Source of the DNA: Thalassomonas viridans
GTDB lineage: Bacteria > Pseudomonadota > Gammaproteobacteria > Enterobacterales > Alteromonadaceae
Direction: 5' to 3'
NCBI RefSeq assembly: GCF_000948985.2
Contig: NZ_CP059733.1
Coordinates: 2,480,001 to 2,544,000 of the forward strand
DNA: 64,000 nt
Within the stretch, counting starts at the first letter, position 1; each line of letters begins with the position of its first letter. Positions 63,001 to 64,000 of this stretch are shown in pieces. The translations under genes and the position numbers were made by a program. Under the pieces are notes generated by a model. The model was not told the DNA's origin and did not search any database. It saw nothing but the letters and a program-made list of their open reading frames with translations.

Positions 63001-64000
63001 CACTCTGTTTGCCGATCAATCTCAGGCTTAATTCGGCAAAGGCGGTTTGCAGGTTGGCAAAGGTGGCGGCGGCAACATTTTTTACCCGGGCGCCGTACTG
63101 CTCTTTAAGGTGAGCCAGGTAATTGCCTCCTTCAGGTACTTGCAGCCAGACATTGGCTATGGCCTGGATGATATGCGGGGTGAGCTCGTCATAAAGGATA
63201 TCTTCAATAACGCGTGCTTCCCTGGCCTGGTGTTCTCCCGGATCAACCGGCTTTATCCGGGGTACGGCTTCGGGGGCCTGCATGGCGGCAGCAAGGGTTT
63301 CAATCAACAGCGGCAGTTCATCAAAGTCTTTGAAAAACAGGGGCCTGACTTTTACTTGCCGGTAAAGCTTGCCGATGTCATCCGGCAGTTGCTGCCAGGT
63401 GTCTTTTTTAATGATGGCTATGGCATAGGGCACTTGCGCCAGTTTATTATGTTTTTTGCACCACAGGTACCAGTTGATGATCCTGGGATCCGACATAGAG
63501 CAGCCGATAAAAACGATCGGCTGGCTTATCAGCAAGGTTTTGAGTTTACCGTCAAGCAGCGGATATTTTTGCGCATAATCGAGATAAGTGTTTTCATCAA
63601 AAATCCATTTTTCAATATCCAGGATGCTGCCGTGGATTTTTAACAGGGAAATACGTTCGGCATGCGCCAAAGCCAAATTTTGCTCCAAAGCTATGGGGGT
63701 AAAGGGGCGGGCGCTTTGTTTAAAGGCCGACTCCAGCAATTCATCATAGTTGGTGGTCAATACCGCATGCCAGGGCAGCTGCATTAGCTGTTTGTGCATG
63801 GCGGTGGGGGCTTTTTGCTGCTCTAAGAAGATTTGGCTTAAGATTTTATTGAGCTGGTTGTAGTTGTTTTCTTTGACAAAATCTTGTATCCAGCGGGTAA
63901 AAGAGCGCTGCGGGCTGTCGAGGGGATAGGCGTCGTCAGTGGGAGTAAAAGGCGGCAACGGCTTGAGACTTTTAAGCCCGAGCTGGCTTATCAGGGCCTC
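60056..64000 (-). CDS. SIR2-NACHT-LRR protein, bacterial NLR-like (5' end beyond window)
   Basis: This open frame continues past the right edge, so the start is not visible; at least 1314 residues are encoded. Counting from a TTG at 63958: a SIR2-like NADase domain (about 60-230) with VLTTNYDELLE, KIHGS and VFIGCSMSDPR; a helical linker (240-500); a NACHT NTPase with Walker A GDAGQGKTTLLQWL (residues 509-522), Walker B RAILMIDGFDEVPES (589-603) and FILTSRPTAYGE; a helical repeat region; and about nine 22-residue leucine-rich repeats at the C-terminus (LTPLKNLSKLHTLELEDTNI-type). Bacterial proteins of this layout (Avs/bNACHT-type STAND NTPases with SIR2) sense phage and kill the infected cell by NAD+ depletion. 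The family match is firm; the defence role here is inference. Confidence 0.93.
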   Translation of the reverse strand, partial: EALISQLGLKSLKPLPPFTPTDDAYPLDSPQRSFTRWIQDFVKENNYNQLNKILSQIFLEQQKAPTAMHKQLMQLPWHAVLTTNYDELLESAFKQSARPFTPIALEQNLALAHAERISLLKIHGSILDIEKWIFDENTYLDYAQKYPLLDGKLKTLLISQPIVFIGCSMSDPRIINWYLWCKKHNKLAQVPYAIAIIKKDTWQQLPDDIGKLYRQVKVRPLFFKDFDELPLLIETLAAAMQAPEAVPRIKPVDPGEHQAREARVIEDILYDELTPHIIQAIANVWLQVPEGGNYLAHLKEQYGARVKNVAAATFANLQTAFAELSLRLIGKQSEFASQKIILSALTSQLRVCNPTFDTLNRVDFKPQQLNGALKFQHSPGELAQATKEQQELFDKLLPLICELIVDCSDALPPWNKDNLLAQLADPHELFEKLNEELTRWQDLREVNRNEKTEIEEQYRRAVARRFDELRIFGINFGGRSRKYQLRVAYISLNTETEYDDDTDSEILSTEQALTGFERLVIIGDAGQGKTTLLQWLTVQCGRQDFTGDKAPWNEKIPVIIKLREVLNQKKLPDKSGFYALMVEDCQTEAVQQNWLDAVLKDKRAILMIDGFDEVPESRRQEVLKWIKALCREHAGNQFILTSRPTAYGENSLKDLNFQAVKLQSMDQAAQQSFIEHWHQAVALEYDKTKPDAYAKEGENLLQQLKLQRPLRTLAENPLLCGVLCMLHHDRSGYLPKNRTDLYQATSRMFLDSRDREKKIIEDERFRLLDHQDKIILLAYIAHWMTQKKLITLTPADLLERLTEKLNNLPNLNKQLSADDLKSFFLERSGLLQAVGISEIQFAHRSFQEFFTAEYLMVKRDWATLRKNATKDYWHGTIQLAVGLCRSREENEKYLSKLLEQAAKFADQHNDNKAISLYLLVLSCKESLREISPEFAHKLESIIPKIIPPPSAKVRDALSNAGELAIPHLRRPQQRSIQKDHYCAYALMKIATVEAYILLLDYFKDKRESYLEKIIRDIEKMDADIAKEAQMANLMIKQGLDKYPKTLCRKMAFLTQSPRLLQAYAKEEDLNFSEWELSQGLAPLTILENLYALDLGQAYVEDFSPLAKMTALESLNLSYSEIEDLTPLKNLSKLHTLELEDTNIIDLTPLTNLTGLQVLNLHYTEVNDLSPLAKLTRLQELYLEEADIEKLEPLRRLTDLQVLELSYNEIDDLSPLAGLSQLEKLELSETNIMDLTPLAQLGNLHVLDLDDTFAADLTPLAKLSQLQTLYICNTQVKSLSPLKQLKNLKKLFVRGCSITDLNEIKKALPGCRIFA

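Noticed and set aside
62556..63643. Overlapping plus-strand frames opposite the SIR2-NACHT gene
   Set aside because: These are antisense shadows of a well-supported protein with intact SIR2 and NACHT motifs.

Overview
The window looks like a chromosomal segment of a marine gammaproteobacterium of the order Alteromonadales. Colwelliaceae, Thalassomonas-like, is my best guess. The guess rests on the cbb3 oxidase operon order, a YdbH-YnbE-YdbL set, a DUF2999 protein, a ParD-like/methionine aminopeptidase pair, a PEP-CTERM protein and a marine-type GH16 glucanase. It is inference from gene content; there is no rRNA or tRNA gene here to settle it. I see no prophage, insertion sequence or CRISPR array.

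Layout. 1-6915 (minus strand): ccoN-ccoO-ccoQ-ccoP, a strong terminator, then fixH-ccoI-ccoS and a TauE/SafE-type gene that runs off the left edge. Together these make and assemble the high-affinity cbb3 terminal oxidase. 7192-12743: a lipoprotein, a secreted TonB-domain protein, the ydbH-ynbE-ydbL envelope lipid transport operon and an RDD membrane protein. 12820-17873: a two-component system, a lipoprotein flavin amine oxidase, a DUF1971 protein and a membrane protein. 17896-24831: a CadC-like membrane-bound regulator divergent from a HlyD adaptor/ABC ATPase/FtsX permease efflux operon. 24910-26457: a GNAT acetyltransferase and a DUF4350-like secreted protein.

26554-34018 holds a LysR regulator divergent from DoxX, pirin, two tandem glutathionyl-hydroquinone reductases, a questin-oxidase-like protein and a CDGSH/glutamate-synthase fusion. 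This looks like a quinone or aromatic redox-stress island and echoes E. coli yqjFG-yhaHIJK. 34350-38387: ParD-like + methionine aminopeptidase, DUF2999, macrodomain protein, a solute-binding-like protein and a CBS/DUF21 protein. 38455-41954: a secreted protein and a small TetR regulon (sterol desaturase-like enzyme, GyrI-like periplasmic protein, TetR, two-TM protein) with three matching operators. 42034-44650: MarR divergent from glutathione transferases, with a 22-bp perfect palindrome between them, then a GST remnant.

44957-48863: a solute-binding-like protein, two small proteins, and a Cys/Met-metabolism PLP enzyme divergent from an AraC regulator. 49133-52789: a PEP-CTERM protein and a multimodular GH16 enzyme behind a LacI-type operator. 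52932-55271: TetR and SDR genes separated by a duplicated promoter and an inserted secreted-protein gene. 55510-60053: a ThDP enzyme (acetolactate-synthase type) with an aldehyde dehydrogenase, a frameshifted DUF1330 pseudogene and a LysR regulator. 60056-64000: a very large SIR2-NACHT-LRR protein, open at the right edge. It has the architecture of a bacterial NLR-type antiphage protein and is the most exciting locus here.

Several genes appear to start at TTG codons well inside the longest open frame (response regulator 14850, ParD-like 34350, MarR 42465). I chose those starts from ribosome-binding sites, family N-termini and operator positions.
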